The translations under genes and the position numbers were made by a program. Of a stretch of 64,000 bases of DNA, positions 1 through 11,586 are shown piece by piece. The notes under the pieces are model-generated. The model saw only the letters and a list, made by a program, of their open reading frames with translations, made no database searches and had not been told where the DNA came from. The stretch comes from Tethya wilhelma (Eukaryota; Porifera; Demospongiae; Tethyida; Tethyidae): NCBI GenBank assembly GCA_964030475.1, contig CAXIPT010000001.1, positions 99,526 to 163,525 on the forward strand. The letters run 5' to 3'. Each line of letters opens with the position of its first letter. The stretch's first letter is position 1.

Positions 1-358
1 AAAAAATAAGCAGTGTAGGAATGGGCAGTGCTGTAAAAAGTATTGGAACAAGGAATGGTCTCAATTTCGGCACATGACTACTTCATTTTTGTTCCCTAGT
101 TTTGGCCAGTAATCTAACTCTGCCTGCTATATTTTATTCCACTTTTTAGCGAAGTGATAAGATTTGTGATACTCGTTAGCTATTTAAGTAGAAATCATTC
201 TTTGAACCATCCATTTACGACAAATAGCTATGAGGAATCAAAAATGAAAATGAAGTAGTCATGTGCCGAAATTGCGACATGCCTTGTTTCCTTACTTTTT
301 ACCGCACTGCCCATTCCTACACTGTAATTTTTATGAAATTTTTACTATACTTGTTATA
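1..358. repeat. Fold-back (MITE-like) element, copy 1
   Basis: The left arm (about 1-90) and right arm (about 245-350) are inverted copies of the same sequence. They share motifs such as ATGGGCAGTG and CGGCACATGACTACTTCATT and their complements. The left end is cut by the window edge. Related elements lie at 1094-1434 and 2741-2930. There are no coding signs. This fits a non-autonomous DNA transposon; no flanking duplication can be checked on the left. Confidence 0.75.
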
Positions 359-469
359 ATAAAATCAGATATTCAGTATTGAATTTCTCTGGTCCACTTT
401 ATGAATGATGCTGGCTATAATTATTAATCTTCCCGTATTGCCCTGCAGAAATTTGTTTGCGCTATGCTC

Positions 470-575
470 AGCCAATCACGCTGCACAAAAATCAATTTTT
501 CGCGCGAATTTTAACCAATCACAGATAATCGTTGCTACGGTATAAAAGAAGGCTGTATAGAAACCACTGCCAGTT
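470..575 (+). promoter_or_regulatory. Candidate TATA/CCAAT core promoter
   Basis: Two CCAAT boxes (about 472 and 514) precede GGTATAAAAGAAGG (TATA about 541-547). The spacing is typical of an RNA polymerase II promoter that would start near 570-575. GAGAG/GTAAAA near 594 could be the donor of a short 5' exon. No open coding exon follows before the next repeat, so the transcript is unknown. It could be a relic or the promoter of a non-coding exon. Confidence 0.35.
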
Positions 576-1093
576 TTTTTGTGAATGCTTGGAGAGGTAA
601 AAGGTACGCTAGTCGAGTTAGTTCGTTGACACAGAGAAAGCCTTCAGTATACGAGCGAGTCAGCTACTAAACGAACAGCAAAACCCCACCCATGCTACAT
701 CCGGTAAACAAAACACTGCCCGGGCGCCCATTGCTGTAGACAGACGGGAGTGGAACTCATCGAAGGTATTGAAGCTTCTTGATAGTCCCAGAAACCAGAA
801 GAAAGCTATGAATTTTGTGCTCTTGCTATGGCCACTACTCCTGCAATGCTGCTAATTGTACTAGTCACAACATGCTATAGCCTAGCTAGTTAGCAAAGAT
901 GCATGCCCTTGTTGATAAGTATATAATAAATCCATTATTACATTCCTTTGGTCGGGCAATATGGCTAAAATATTGGTTCTTGACTTTTGCATTTGCCCTC
1001 CCTTCGGTTGGGACCAATACTCCAGTCTCGAACTAATATTTAGCCATATTGCCCTCCCAGTCATGTAATAATATTCATTACATATAATATTAT

Positions 1094-1434
1094 ACAAGTA
1101 ATAAAAATTTCAAAAAAATAAGCAGTGTAGGAATGGGCAGTTCTGTAAAAAGCAAGGAAACAAGGCAAGACTCTGAATTTCGGCACATGACTGCTTCATT
1201 TTCATTATTAAATCTGTGAGCAATTGCAGGCTAATTATACGTCAATAGTCACACAATTAGTTCACTAATTTGGATGAAGTATCAGCAGATATACAGGTAA
1301 AACTATGCAATGCAACTTTGCATAAAAATGAAGTAGTCATGTGCCGAAATTCAGAGTCTTGCCTTGTTTCCTTGCTTTTTACAGAACTGCCCATTCCTAC
1401 ACTGCTTATTTTTTTGAAATTTTTATTACTTGTT
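1094..1434. repeat. Fold-back element, copy 2 with long arms
   Basis: Positions 1094-1210 and about 1320-1434 are near-identical inverted arms of roughly 100 bp. They are the same family as 1-358, and the outer ends read CAAGTAATAAAAATTTC and its complement. The centre of about 110 bp is unrelated between copies. The arms differ at very few positions, which suggests a relatively recent insertion. Confidence 0.8.
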
Positions 1435-2020
1435 CATTCACTTTTTTCAACACTAAGGCGTTATTGCTTGGAGACTGGTTAGTCTCTACATAAAAGCAAG
1501 TGCTTGCAGAACTATTGAATGCGCATGCGCACTAATGCAAACCACGTGGTCTGTTGACGACCTTTACCTACATAAAATGGCTACATAACAGTACAGTAAT
1601 TTGTACCTGAGAGTTTCAAAGCTGCCTAGATTTTGTTTGATTACTTTTGGGCGGCAGACGAGTATCAAAGAACGTACTTTGGATGAATTCAAGTTACTTT
1701 GTACGGTTAGAGTTGGCTCAATGTCTTTCATTTCTCTGGAAATCGCGTTCAAGTAAGTCACATAGCCGGGAGAAAACAAAATTGCATTGTTCTGGCTTCC
1801 CGCCAGCGCTCTCTCCAGGGTGCTCAAGGAAGCTTTTGTGAGTTTTGTTGATCCGTATAGTTAGAAAACTATCTAAGGGAGGCCTCTAAGCATGTTTGAA
1901 GGCTTAGCTACATTTCTCTGAAAAATTTTAAGCGTGAACATTTTGTATTGTGTCTATGGGACAGACGACCCATTCCTACTATACGTACTACCGTACGTAT
2001 GATACTTGGATCTGACAGTG
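1435..2020 (+). repeat. Interspersed repeat A (adjoins the fold-back arm)
   Basis: This stretch directly follows a fold-back arm. A diverged copy occurs after the arm at 2931-3480 (repeated to about 4195), and a reverse-complement piece lies at about 9185-9330. Shared landmarks are ATTGTGTCTATGGGACA and CCGTACGTATGAT. The fold-back element and this segment may be parts of one longer mobile unit. No open reading frame of note. Confidence 0.6.
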
Positions 2021-2183
2021 ACTATTAGGTACAAGCATAGCCTACATTATCTATGGTACAAGTGAAGCTATAATAGTACAATTAACTGCAAAGAGGATGT
2101 TCTCTTTCTGGCTGTTATTGAGTGAGTATAATATTATACAATATTTGATATTAAATTTTTGTTTCCTCAATCATTGTGTTCAG

Positions 2184-2337
2184 ACTCATATTCTATGCTC
2201 CAACTTTGAAGCTGGCAAAAACAGACATCTTTCCCAATTTTGACAAGTTTAATCCTGACAGATGGTCCAATAGTGATGACAGGAGTGCACATGCCTTTGC
2301 TTTCTTACCCTTTGGCTTTGGTCCACAAGCCTGTTAT
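2184..2337 (+). pseudogene. Orphan cytochrome P450 heme-region exon
   Basis: A TTCAG acceptor is followed by 154 bases encoding the meander and heme-loop region of a P450: FPNFDKFNPDRW, then FLPFGFGPQACY. It ends at TAT/GTATGG, a good donor that would restore the usual Gly after the Cys region. The cysteine ligand is present, but the usual Arg two before it is Gln. No other exon of the same gene is seen around it. It could be the last part of a gene to the left, a relic, or the missing 3' part of the P450 at 5731-8786 misplaced by assembly. Recognition as P450 is firm; its status as a pseudogene is only an inference. Confidence 0.6.
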
Positions 2338-2740
2338 GTATGGTATGACAATACTGCATAATGTGACAGTATTAGCTTTTTATTTTATGGCACTGGAGAG
2401 TACCAGGACTATAGTGATGAATGATAGGTTTAGGGGGAAAAACTGCATGGGATGCTTGTAGCTATAAGATTGCTTTTTGCTTAAGATTAAATGTACAGTT
2501 TTTTCACCTCCCCATCTGGAAACTTGCAATTGGTAGCTGCATGCAGGAAGGTTCCAATTCATAATTTCATTGAAAATTCTCTCTGATTGTTTGCTAAACC
2601 CTAACTATCTAAGAAATAAAGACAGTTGAGGGCACTTTCACAAGGCCAGCTGGCAAGGTTCCTCTGGTGATGGTAAAAAGGTCTATCTAACATACGTAGA
2701 CTTAAACAAAAAAAATTTAAATTTGTAAGAATCTGGAAAA

Positions 2741-2930
2741 TTAACAAGTATAGTAAAAATTTCATAAAAATTAACGGTGTAGAAATTAATTCTCAATACT
2801 CTACTTGAGCATAAAAAAATGAAGTAGTCATGTGCCGAAATTGCAACATGCCTTGTTTCCTTGCTTTTTACCACACTGCCCATTCCTACACTGTTAATTT
2901 TTATGAAATTTTTACTATACTTGTTCATTC
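2741..2930. repeat. Fold-back element, copy 3 (shortened left arm)
   Basis: A left arm of about 45 bp (around 2741-2785) is inverse to about 2894-2930. The right arm continues leftwards to 2811 without a left partner, so the left arm is truncated relative to the copies at 1-358 and 1094-1434. Confidence 0.6.
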
Positions 2931-4152
2931 ACTTTTTTCAACATTAAAGTGAGGAGACTATATCAGGGACTTAGTAAGTCCTTACAAAACTGAGCCTGAC
3001 AAAAACCTTGAGTAGCAGTACTATTAGGCTAATGCGCATGTGCATTAAATGCCACGTTGATAGATAACGACCTTTGACCTCTACCTACAAAAGACGGCTG
3101 CATTGAAGTGTATGAATTTATAATATTATACTAAGTTTTAAAGCTTTCCAGCTCTTGTTTTAACACATTTAGGCAGAAAGCGAGTGTAAAAGCCACTAGT
3201 CCAGATGAGAACAAGTTGCTCTGCGCAGTCAAAACAAGCTCAACGTCTTTTGTTTCTCTGGAAATCGCACTCAAGTAACTCAGTCAAGTTGAGTAAGTAA
3301 GTAAGTGAGACTGAGAACAAAATTGCGTGGGTGTAGCTTCTAACTAGCGCTCGCTACGAGTGCTTATGAAAGCTTCTGTGAGTTTTAGGCCATGCAAGCG
3401 TTTGTTTGTCTAAGAGAGCTTCTGAGCAAGTTTGAAGGTTTAAGTTTGTCTTGCTAGATTTTTATGGAGATATGAACATTCNATAAAAAAATGAAGTAGT
3501 CATGTGCCGAAATTGCAACATGCCTTGTTTCCTTGCTTTTTACCACACTGCCCATTCCTACACTGTTAATTTTTATGAAATTTTTACTATACTTGTTCAT
3601 TCACTTTTTTCAACATTAAAGTGAGGAGACTATATCAGGGACTTAGTAAGTCCTTACAAAACTGAGCCTGACAAAAACCTTGAGTAGCAGTACTATTAGG
3701 CTAATGCGCATGTGCATTAAATGCCACGTTGATAGATAACGACCTTTGACCTCTACCTACAAAAGACGGCTGCATTGAAGTGTATGAATTTATAATATTA
3801 TACTAAGTTTTAAAGCTTTCCAGCTCTTGTTTTAACACATTTAGGCAGAAAGCGAGTGTAAAAGCCACTAGTCCAGATGAGAACAAGTTGCTCTGCGCAG
3901 TCAAAACAAGCTCAACGTCTTTTGTTTCTCTGGAAATCGCACTCAAGTAACTCAGTCAAGTTGAGTAAGTAAGTAAGTGAGACTGAGAACAAAATTGCGT
4001 GGGTGTAGCTTCTAACTAGCGCTCGCTACGAGTGCTTATGAAAGCTTCTGTGAGTTTTAGGCCATGCAAGCGTTTGTTTGTCTAAGAGAGCTTCTGAGCA
4101 AGTTTGAAGGTTTAAGTTTGTCTTGCTAGATTTTTATGGAGATATGAACATT
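2811..4152 (+). repeat. Apparently exact ~670-bp tandem duplication across an N
   Basis: 2811-3480 recurs from 3483 to about 4152 with no difference that I could find, separated only by a base and the N at 3482. It comprises a fold-back right arm plus repeat A. Exact identity beside a one-base gap suggests that two overlapping contig ends were not merged, rather than a biological duplication. Confidence 0.75.
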
Positions 4153-4933
4153 TTGTATTGTGTCTATGGGACATTCGACCCATGCCGTACGTATGATTAA
4201 TATGTCATTATTGAATTTCTTCTTTATGGGTGGGTTAACTGTTGACCCACTGGTTGTATGTAGTTTGAGTGATATCAGAATCTTTAAAAATGATAGTGAT
4301 TGTGTTTAGACTGGTCTAACTTGCTACTGGAGACCTTCATGCCGTAGGTCACAGTAGAAAGTAAAATCATCAAATTAATGCTTGTTTCAACAGAGGGACT
4401 CCTATAATTTTGTGAATTTTAGCTCTGAAAAAACAACAACCCAAAAAATCATAAAACTCAGAGTATTGCCATGCTTCACCATAGATGTTAGAATATCTAT
4501 GGTTTCACTAATAAAAAAATTGTAGAATGTCAGTGTGAGCTCCCGTCTTATACCAAAGTACATGTATTCTACACAGAGAGATGCTGGGAAGTGATCAGAG
4601 GTAATATCAGAGTTTAATCATTATTGCCAGACATCACTATTGTGTGCGATGGGATACACACAGCAAGCACCAATTCAGTAATTGTATTGAATGGCAAATT
4701 AAATAGGTGGGGCTAACTTCCGTTTTGCAGAACATGATGCAGCCTGCGCATGCGTGCATGGCCCGAGGGGAAATTAACACCTTTTCCTCTATCATGGCAT
4801 GTTGTCGTATTAACATATTTGCCAGACTTAATTGAGGTTGCCTGGTGTGGCACGGGACCAAAGAGTTCAAGATGATGATCCGCTACCTCAGTCGACGTCT
4901 TCAAAGTATAAATCACCTGGACAAACCTACTGT
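4153..4933. other. Non-coding stretch, nothing recognised
   Basis: AT-rich sequence with only short chance reading frames on both strands. No splice-flanked coding segment, RNA gene or tandem repeat stands out. Confidence 0.5.
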
Positions 4934-5710
4934 AAGGTAGATCGGGGTAATTCCGAATAAATTTAGTGAAACAAGCTGCCTTCAACAAACGAAATAAGCT
5001 AAGATGAACCAAAGTTTAACAGAATATATCTACAACCTATTGTGATTGTTCAGCTATAATTTTGACCACTAAGGACTGGTAGCTACTTCAGAAATTGAAG
5101 TTCAAGAGGCTGAGGTCAAAAATTACAAAATTTGGGTAATTCTGAATGGCTGATTATATTATTGCAAGATGACAGAAGGATGGGTCAATTCATGCTTTTT
5201 CTAGATTAGTAATGTGTTGAAACATCAAACAAGTACCATCAGTCCAGATATTGCATGCTGTGATTGCTAAATTTCCAGTATTGTTGTGGGCGTATGATTA
5301 CAATATCTTCAATACAAAAACGCGTAAATTTACTACGCGGTGGAGATAAAAATTGTCATTGAAACTATACCATGCATTTTTACGCTATGAAATTAATACC
5401 ACAGCATCTGTGCTTTCTATATTTGTATCTAAACCTCCATTGGTGGACTGAGGCATGCTAGTCATCAAAATAATGCAAAGTTTTTGGAAGATCTCACTTG
5501 AATATTAGCTTACCTAGGTGAAAAACCAGAGCCTGATAGCCTCATAAAGCGTTGCAGTAGCAACAATGACTACTTGATCTAAAAGCTAAATAGTAGGCCT
5601 ACTTGTATCTGAAATCTTGTTGTGTAGCTCCTCACAGTATTGTAGATATGCGAGGGGGTATCCGGACTATTCAGAATTACCAGGCATTCAGAATTACCCC
5701 GATCTACCTT
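4934..5710. mobile_element. Inverted-repeat element upstream of the P450
   Basis: Perfect 20-bp terminal inverted repeats AAGGTAGATCGGGGTAATTC (4934-4953) and its complement (5691-5710) bound 777 bp with no transposase reading frame. Internal repeats of GGTAATTCTGAATG and ATTCAGAATTACC type occur near 5135 and 5670. A non-autonomous DNA transposon fits. It ends only about 20 bp before the first recognised P450 exon. Confidence 0.75.
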
Positions 5711-5730
5711 ATTATTCCAAACATGTACAG

Positions 5731-8700
5731 CTAGTACTACTACTGCAACGTCAGTTCCAACTTCTCAGAAATTGAAATTGACTCAGTGTCAAGATGGATT
5801 GGATCATGTGAAGCCTTTTAGCGCTATCCCCGGACCCAAACCATTACCAGTTGTTGGAAATATACTGGAGTTGTCTAGAAACATCCATGGACTAGAGGAC
5901 TACTACAGAGAATGTTTTATGAAGTATGGAGATATATTCAAGTATCAAGTACCAGGTTTGGGCCCCATGTAGCTAAAGATTTATAGATATCTAAATTCTT
6001 ATGTAATGAAATTTATCAACCTGAATTTACATTAATTAATGTTCTACAGGGAGCTCTACAGTGGTGTTCAAGGACCCAAATGCTCTGGAGATGGTGTTGA
6101 GAGCTGAAGGGAAATATCCAAAACGAGACTTGGTTGGATTGCCAAGGCTGAAGTGGATTATTGACAAGGGAATGAAAATTTCATGTCCAATCGGATTTGA
6201 GTGAGTCAATATTATATGTAATTTGATGTGCACATCCTTGTTTAAATGCCCAGGCTAGCTGTTCTCTCTCTAGGAAAAAAATCTTGAGATCTAGCTGGAT
6301 TTTGAAATTGTATATTGATTGCTCTGCATGTGTGGGAATATGATGAAATTACTTGATAGAACACAGAGTGCCTAGTAGGATGTGGCACGTACACAACTGA
6401 CATAGCCTCATTCCCAGGCTCTCTCCCAGTGAATATTTATACACACATGGTGCGCAAAAATAGGAAGGGAGAGAGCCTGGTACGCAAAATCCCATGAATG
6501 ACATTACCCATAGAGAGAGTTTATATGGTTTCTCTACTACAGCATACAAATTTTTCTGCTTTTCTGCGCTCTACATCATTCACGTACCAGGCTCTCTCCC
6601 TTCCTATTTTCAGCGTGTGATATTCAGGGAGAGAGCCTGGGAATGAGGCTACAACTGACACTGGTCAGCATCTTGCAGTAATGATGTGGCAAGCATATAA
6701 ATTGCATAATACCATATAGCGAATAAATTTGGGGGCTTAAAATTTGGCGATTTTTTAAAATTTGGATACCAGTTGTGACCATAGTTGGCTCTTTAAATCA
6801 TGCTGTATGTATTTTTGTCATTTTCACTTGTACACATGCTATAGAGACGGTCCTGAGTGGAAGAGGAAAAGAACAGCTATTGGAAAACAGACGCTTCCAA
6901 AAGTTGTCTACTCCTACATCCCTGGACTGAATGACATTCTCTATCGTTTCACTGACTACCTTGAGTCATCTCTAGATGAGGAGGGAAGACTGGATGACTT
7001 GGCCCATCCTACCAGAATGCTACTAGTGGAAAGTATGTTATTACTAATAATAAACATACATGTATCTCAAATCTCTGTAATGGGTAGTGTGTCAATCGTC
7101 TATACTTTTCGAATCGGACATGTGCTATGTGCTCCAACTATGGTACTCAAGTCCCACTGCCATTTCTCTCTCATTTCTCTACAGTAAGAGCCTATTATAT
7201 CAGATTCTCAGACCTCATACATTAGCATGTGGCAAAATTCATCTTACTTTTAAAAGGATCTGTATATATATACTTAATTGCCATGCATGATAAAGGCTTG
7301 TATTTCATACAAAACTTGAGTGTTAGTTGTACTCAGGGCCATTAAGGCCTGGGTCAGTATATGGTAACTAATTAAGGCCAAGTTTTATGCAGAATTGGAA
7401 TAACTTTCTAATACAATATGTCGTCACCATAAAATGGAAAGGTATTAACTTTTATCCATCTTTAACTTTTTGAAAAATTAATTCGTCATGTGACCTAATT
7501 AATATTCATAATATTAACGATTTAATTAAACGGAATAGAAGGAATGTTGCCATGGCAACCAAAATTTTATCACTTATTTACGACACCAAAATATCGATTT
7601 TCACTGAAGGATTTTTTTAAACCTTGTTGCTATGGAGAGTTATTAAACACTTTCCATTAAAAGCACGCTACAATTATGCGCTAATTTTGACAAAAATGGC
7701 CATAAGTCTCCATAGAAACGATGTATTCAAAAAAGCTCCGCTCAAAATTAAGTTTATATTGTTCCAACTCTGTCATTAAAATTTGGTTGCCATGGCAACA
7801 CTCCTCCTATTCCGTTTAATTAACTATTAGTCAAATAGTGTGTAAATTTAAATGGCAATTATATCTATGAATATTCATTTTGTGGTTTCATAACTTTGTC
7901 CAAATGTTAAGTATGGATTATATTTTTCACTTATGTTAAAACATTTATGCTGAAGTAATGTATTGTTAAAAAATTATTACCCAAACATCATAAGATTTTA
8001 ATTAGTTTGACTGGTTGACCCAGGCCTTAATAGCGTTGAGTATGCAAAATACTAGCTATAACTTGTACACTGAATTTGAGTGTTAGTTATTTAGAGTGTT
8101 AGATCACCGAATAAAAACAGGCCCAACCTGGTTCGGATTTGCATAATAGTTATACTAGGATATTTTTCTAAGATCTAAATTGTATGCCACAAATGACTTG
8201 TGAGTTGCATGAATTCTTGCTTATTGTGCAGTTCACACTGTTCTTTTTAAAATTTACTTTTAGTATCTGGAAAGTTTGTCTACGGTGCTGACATTCCTGC
8301 TATCGATAAACCTAGTGAAGATGGTCTTAAACTGGTCGAGTCTATGTCTATTCTCTTGAGCAGTATTGTTGATATAATAGTCAAACCTCCACTGTTCAAG
8401 TTGTTTCCAACAAAAATATACAAAAAAGTTGTGGATGCATATCAGGTATATAATAATAACATAATACAATGTACATATCACAATAATGCAGGCTCCCTAC
8501 CATGCATATGCATGCATAGCGGAGAATATCAGCAGGCATGCATGCAATTGCAGTGAGCATAATATACCCTGGGAACAAAGTAATAATGTATTGTATTACT
8601 ATGTACGTATCATAGGGCATGATGGATGTTGGTTCAAAGTACGCTAATAAGGTTATTCAGCGAGTTGAAGCTGGTGAAGAGAGTGAAGTACCAGGACTAC

Positions 8701-8786
8701 TGGAGCAATGGCTGAGAGAAGGGAAGCTGACAAAGGAAGAATACATCTCACAATCAGCCGACATATTTAGTGCTGGAGTTGATACA
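5731..8786 (+). CDS. Cytochrome P450, mitochondrial-clan-like, 3' exons missing
   Basis: Five exons give 306 in-frame codons: 5731-5955, 6050-6200, 6845-7033, 8264-8445, 8616-8786, all with GT-AG borders and matching phases. Visible P450 landmarks are the proline-rich IPGPKPLPVVGN, KYGDIFKYQVPG, the C-helix DGPEWKRKR (WxxxR) and the I-helix oxygen-binding FSAGVDT. IPGP followed by KYG-IFK and the C-helix resembles mitochondrial-clan enzymes (CYP24/27 type), which hydroxylate sterols or other lipids; that assignment is tentative. The K-helix ExxR and the heme Cys are not found downstream, where a hairpin and repeats follow. The start codon is not identified: the first exon opens with an acceptor at 5730, so a leader exon probably lies upstream. 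Either the gene is broken or its 3' end was lost in assembly. Confidence 0.75.
6403..6651. mobile_element. MITE with 9-bp target duplication in a P450 intron
   Basis: Terminal inverted repeats TAGCCTCATTCCCAGGCTC (from 6403) and its complement (ending 6651) are flanked on both sides by CAACTGACA, a 9-bp target-site duplication. There is an inner second pair of arms, CAGGCTCTCTCCCTTCC and its complement. It is 249 bp and non-coding. Nine-base duplications are typical of Mutator-like elements, so a MULE-derived MITE is likely. Confidence 0.8.
7331..8041. mobile_element. Fold-back element in a P450 intron
   Basis: The ends ACTCAGGGCCATTAAGGCCT (7331) and its imperfect complement near 8013-8041 are inverted. 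Further in, TTTAATTAAACGGAATAG (about 7522) and CTATTCCGTTTAATTAA (about 7808) are also inverted, and each is next to the palindrome GTTGCCATGGCAAC. It is about 710 bp and non-coding. Confidence 0.7.
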
Positions 8787-8798
8787 GTAAGCAAAATA

Positions 8799-8855
8799 TA
8801 TAATTATGTCACCAGGGGTGTAGCCTGAGGCTACACCCCTGGTGACATAATTATA
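8799..8855. repeat. Perfect 27-bp hairpin with 3-nt loop
   Basis: 8799-8825 and 8829-8855 are exact reverse complements separated by TGA. The palindrome begins 12 bases after the last recognised P450 exon (donor at 8787), where the next P450 intron should run. It could be a miniature element, a cruciform site, or an artefactual inverted join. No copy of it was noticed elsewhere in the window. Confidence 0.85.
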
Positions 8856-9338
8856 GCCCTGGATGTTAGAAAAGACAGTAAAAATTTGCACGCCGGAAAT
8901 TTTGTTTTTTAACCAGAAACTACACCTACTTAATTAGCTAATTATAGTCCCTCCCATTCATTAAATCGAATACTCTCTAAAGCTTTGTAGCAGCAAAAAG
9001 AAAGCCTTTAAAAGTTGTTCTGTATTGAATTCTAGCCAAAGATAACTGCTAAGCAGTGTTTCTAAAGTAAGTACACAAAAATAATACCAAAGTGTAATTT
9101 TCGCGACTGAAAAAAGGTGCGGCAAATGCCCCCTGTGCCCCCGCCCCTCCCTACACCCCCAGTCACAGTGTGTCACACACATCATACGTACGGTAGTACG
9201 TATAGTAGGAATGGGCCGACTGTCCCATAGACACAATACAAAATGTTGGCCATGCACTATAAAAATCTAGTCAAACAAAACTAGACCTTCAAAGTTGCTC
9301 AGAAGCTCTCACTGACAGATTACCAACTGCATGCAAGN
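8856..9338. other. Non-coding, with a repeat A fragment in reverse
   Basis: No coding exon. About 9185-9330 is the reverse complement of repeat A (shared ATACGTACTACCGTACGTAT region). It stops at the N at 9338, where the WDR43-derived copy begins abruptly. Confidence 0.6.
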
Positions 9339-10822
9339 GTTCAAAACTAAACAAGTGGAGAATTCCTTCTCTCGAGAGTGCAACCACTTTCGCAATCTAA
9401 TCAAAAGAATGACATAATTATGACATCATAGAAAATTAGAGTATCTAGTATAAACCTGTACCTGTTTCTCTGCAGTGACATCATAGGTGATGACATCATC
9501 CTCACAAGTCAGTGAACAAATGGTAGCATCCTGGCCCAGCAATTAACCTGACAAGGACAGAATCATTAACATCTGGTTAGCTAGCTATTCATCAAAAGTC
9601 ATAATTATTGATGTTCAATGATGTAGGTCAGCACATGAGATGAAATGTGAGTCTCCAATGAACTACATCCTTCTTACACAGCTAGCATGACCAGTGTACT
9701 TCTGAGAGGGAGAGAGAGAGGGTGAGAGGGAGAGAGAGAGAGAGAGAGAGAACTGCATGAACACATCCCAACAGTTACAGCAACTGTCAACCTCGATCTT
9801 ACTTTAATTTGAGTTTTGTCTTTTAAATTTTAAAGTTTAATGCTGGATCCAGCCGTTAGTAATAGCTCTCTGTTGTCATGACAACACATACACTGTAAAG
9901 ATCTGCCTTCCACGAACTGAGCATGCCCAATTACATCATCAGAATTAGCACCACTAACCATATAACATTGTACCTAGCAGATTGCTTGGAATTACATTCC
10001 ATTCTGTCACATGATGATCACATGATCCAGAATAAGTGACATCATTAGAACCCCACTCCGGGGAGCTCCAGACAAGTGAACGTTGAGGAATCAATAGACT
10101 GGCAAAAATATTCATAGTGCTAAATTTTATCAGTGATAAAAACTCAACCTACCGTGTAACTAGAAATTTTCAAGGAGTATAAATTTCGTTGTTTTCATGG
10201 ATCGCCAACGATCCGTAAAAATTTTATCCAGGAAATTTTCAGGATCATATTACAATATATGGGTGGGACTGCTCAACCCTCGAAAATAAACTCGCAAAAA
10301 GTTTGGCAATCATTTTTCTGCAAAAATTCTATTCCTCGAGAAAATTTCTAGCTTTACAGAAGTTACAGATCACATGACAACTTACCAGATCCTTTTCTTT
10401 CTCTCCTTTAGTGGCATTCCATATATGGATTCTGTTGCCCGTGGCAACGGCTAGTAGAGTAGAGACTCTTGATGAATTACGACGCCTTTGTTTAGATTCC
10501 TAACAGGACAAGAGGTTAAAGGTCAAACTGAGACACAACACACACTCGTATCTTTCTACTAATGGTGCACATTATTATTTGAAGCTAACAATACATTTCT
10601 CTAACTTACCAAATTCTGTTGTTTGCTCCAGGCAATGCACACAATTGGGGCATCTCCAGGTCTAAAACGCTGAGTAAGCAACTTTGACAAAATGTCCCAT
10701 ATCTTCAGCTCCCCACTGCCGCCATAAACCACCAAACACTCGCCCCCAGGGCTGAATATAGAACCTTCCATCACCTTCTCCTCCGTTAGCACTCCTCCTT
10801 CTTCTTTCTTTCTTGCCTCCAC
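9339..10822 (-). pseudogene. Partial WDR43 duplicate A
   Basis: On the minus strand this carries copies of WDR43 exons 1-6 and part of 7, and it is cut by the N at 9338. Compared with the intact gene at 13587-16778, the start ATG of exon 1 is ACG. Exon 3 has an inserted piece of about 10 bp near 10060 and a 1-bp loss. Exon 4 has lost about 7 bp near 9905. Exon 2 is still open. These changes break the frame repeatedly, so it is a decayed copy. It shares an inserted element (10151-10372) and its 5' flank with copy C at 20596-22592, but not with the intact gene. Confidence 0.85.
10151..10372. mobile_element. MITE inserted in WDR43 copy A intron 2
   Basis: The ends GTAACTAGAAATTTTC (about 10157) and GAAAATTTCTAGCTTTAC (about 10340-10360) are inverted. 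The same element sits at the same intron position in copy C (about 21895-22110). The intact gene has only a short intron there (16275-16340). A further diverged copy lies at 58110-58275. Confidence 0.7.
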
Positions 10823-10879
10823 TTACGGGAGTTTTAATTACCTTAATGATCATATGAACCAAGCAAGCCAGACTTAACT

Positions 10880-11520
10880 AGAGTCAGGTCCAGAGTAAGG
10901 TAGATCCTTCAGCACTCTCTGTGTGTGGGGGTGGGGGTGTTTAAGATAAAACCCTCCAGTAGTGGTTGCGCAAGAAGCAATAGTTGTGAGTGATATGGTC
11001 AATCTTTACCTTACGAAAGATGACTTCCGTAACTCAACCAGTGCGTGTATGTTGTAGAGAGAGAGAGAGGAGAGTTTAAATAACAATACTGATAGCTGTA
11101 TGTCATTGAGAGATCCTTACCTTAGGACACACACACACACACACACAGCTTCAACAACTCAACAGTGTGTGTATGTTGTCAAGAGAGAGCATTTAAATAA
11201 GACTGATAGCTGTGACATATTGACACTCCTTACCTTAGGTCAGATCTTACACAAGTCAGCAGCTTGAGGAGTGAGTCTGTCAAGATACCTCCAGTATGTA
11301 CATTGCTGCAGAGATGGGAGATAGGTAGGTGGTGCAACTAACCTTCCACTCTCATTACTGGTGCAAGAACCATGTGGTCCAACCTAGGTAACATGAGTTC
11401 TGAGAGGGAGTGAGCTTCAAAGGATTCATGCACCATTCAGTACCTTACTTGTGTTCCACTGATGTCAGTTGTACTAGTCTATTTATCCTCCACTGATGTT
11501 ATTTGTATCGGACATTATTT

Positions 11521-11586
<66 letters not shown>

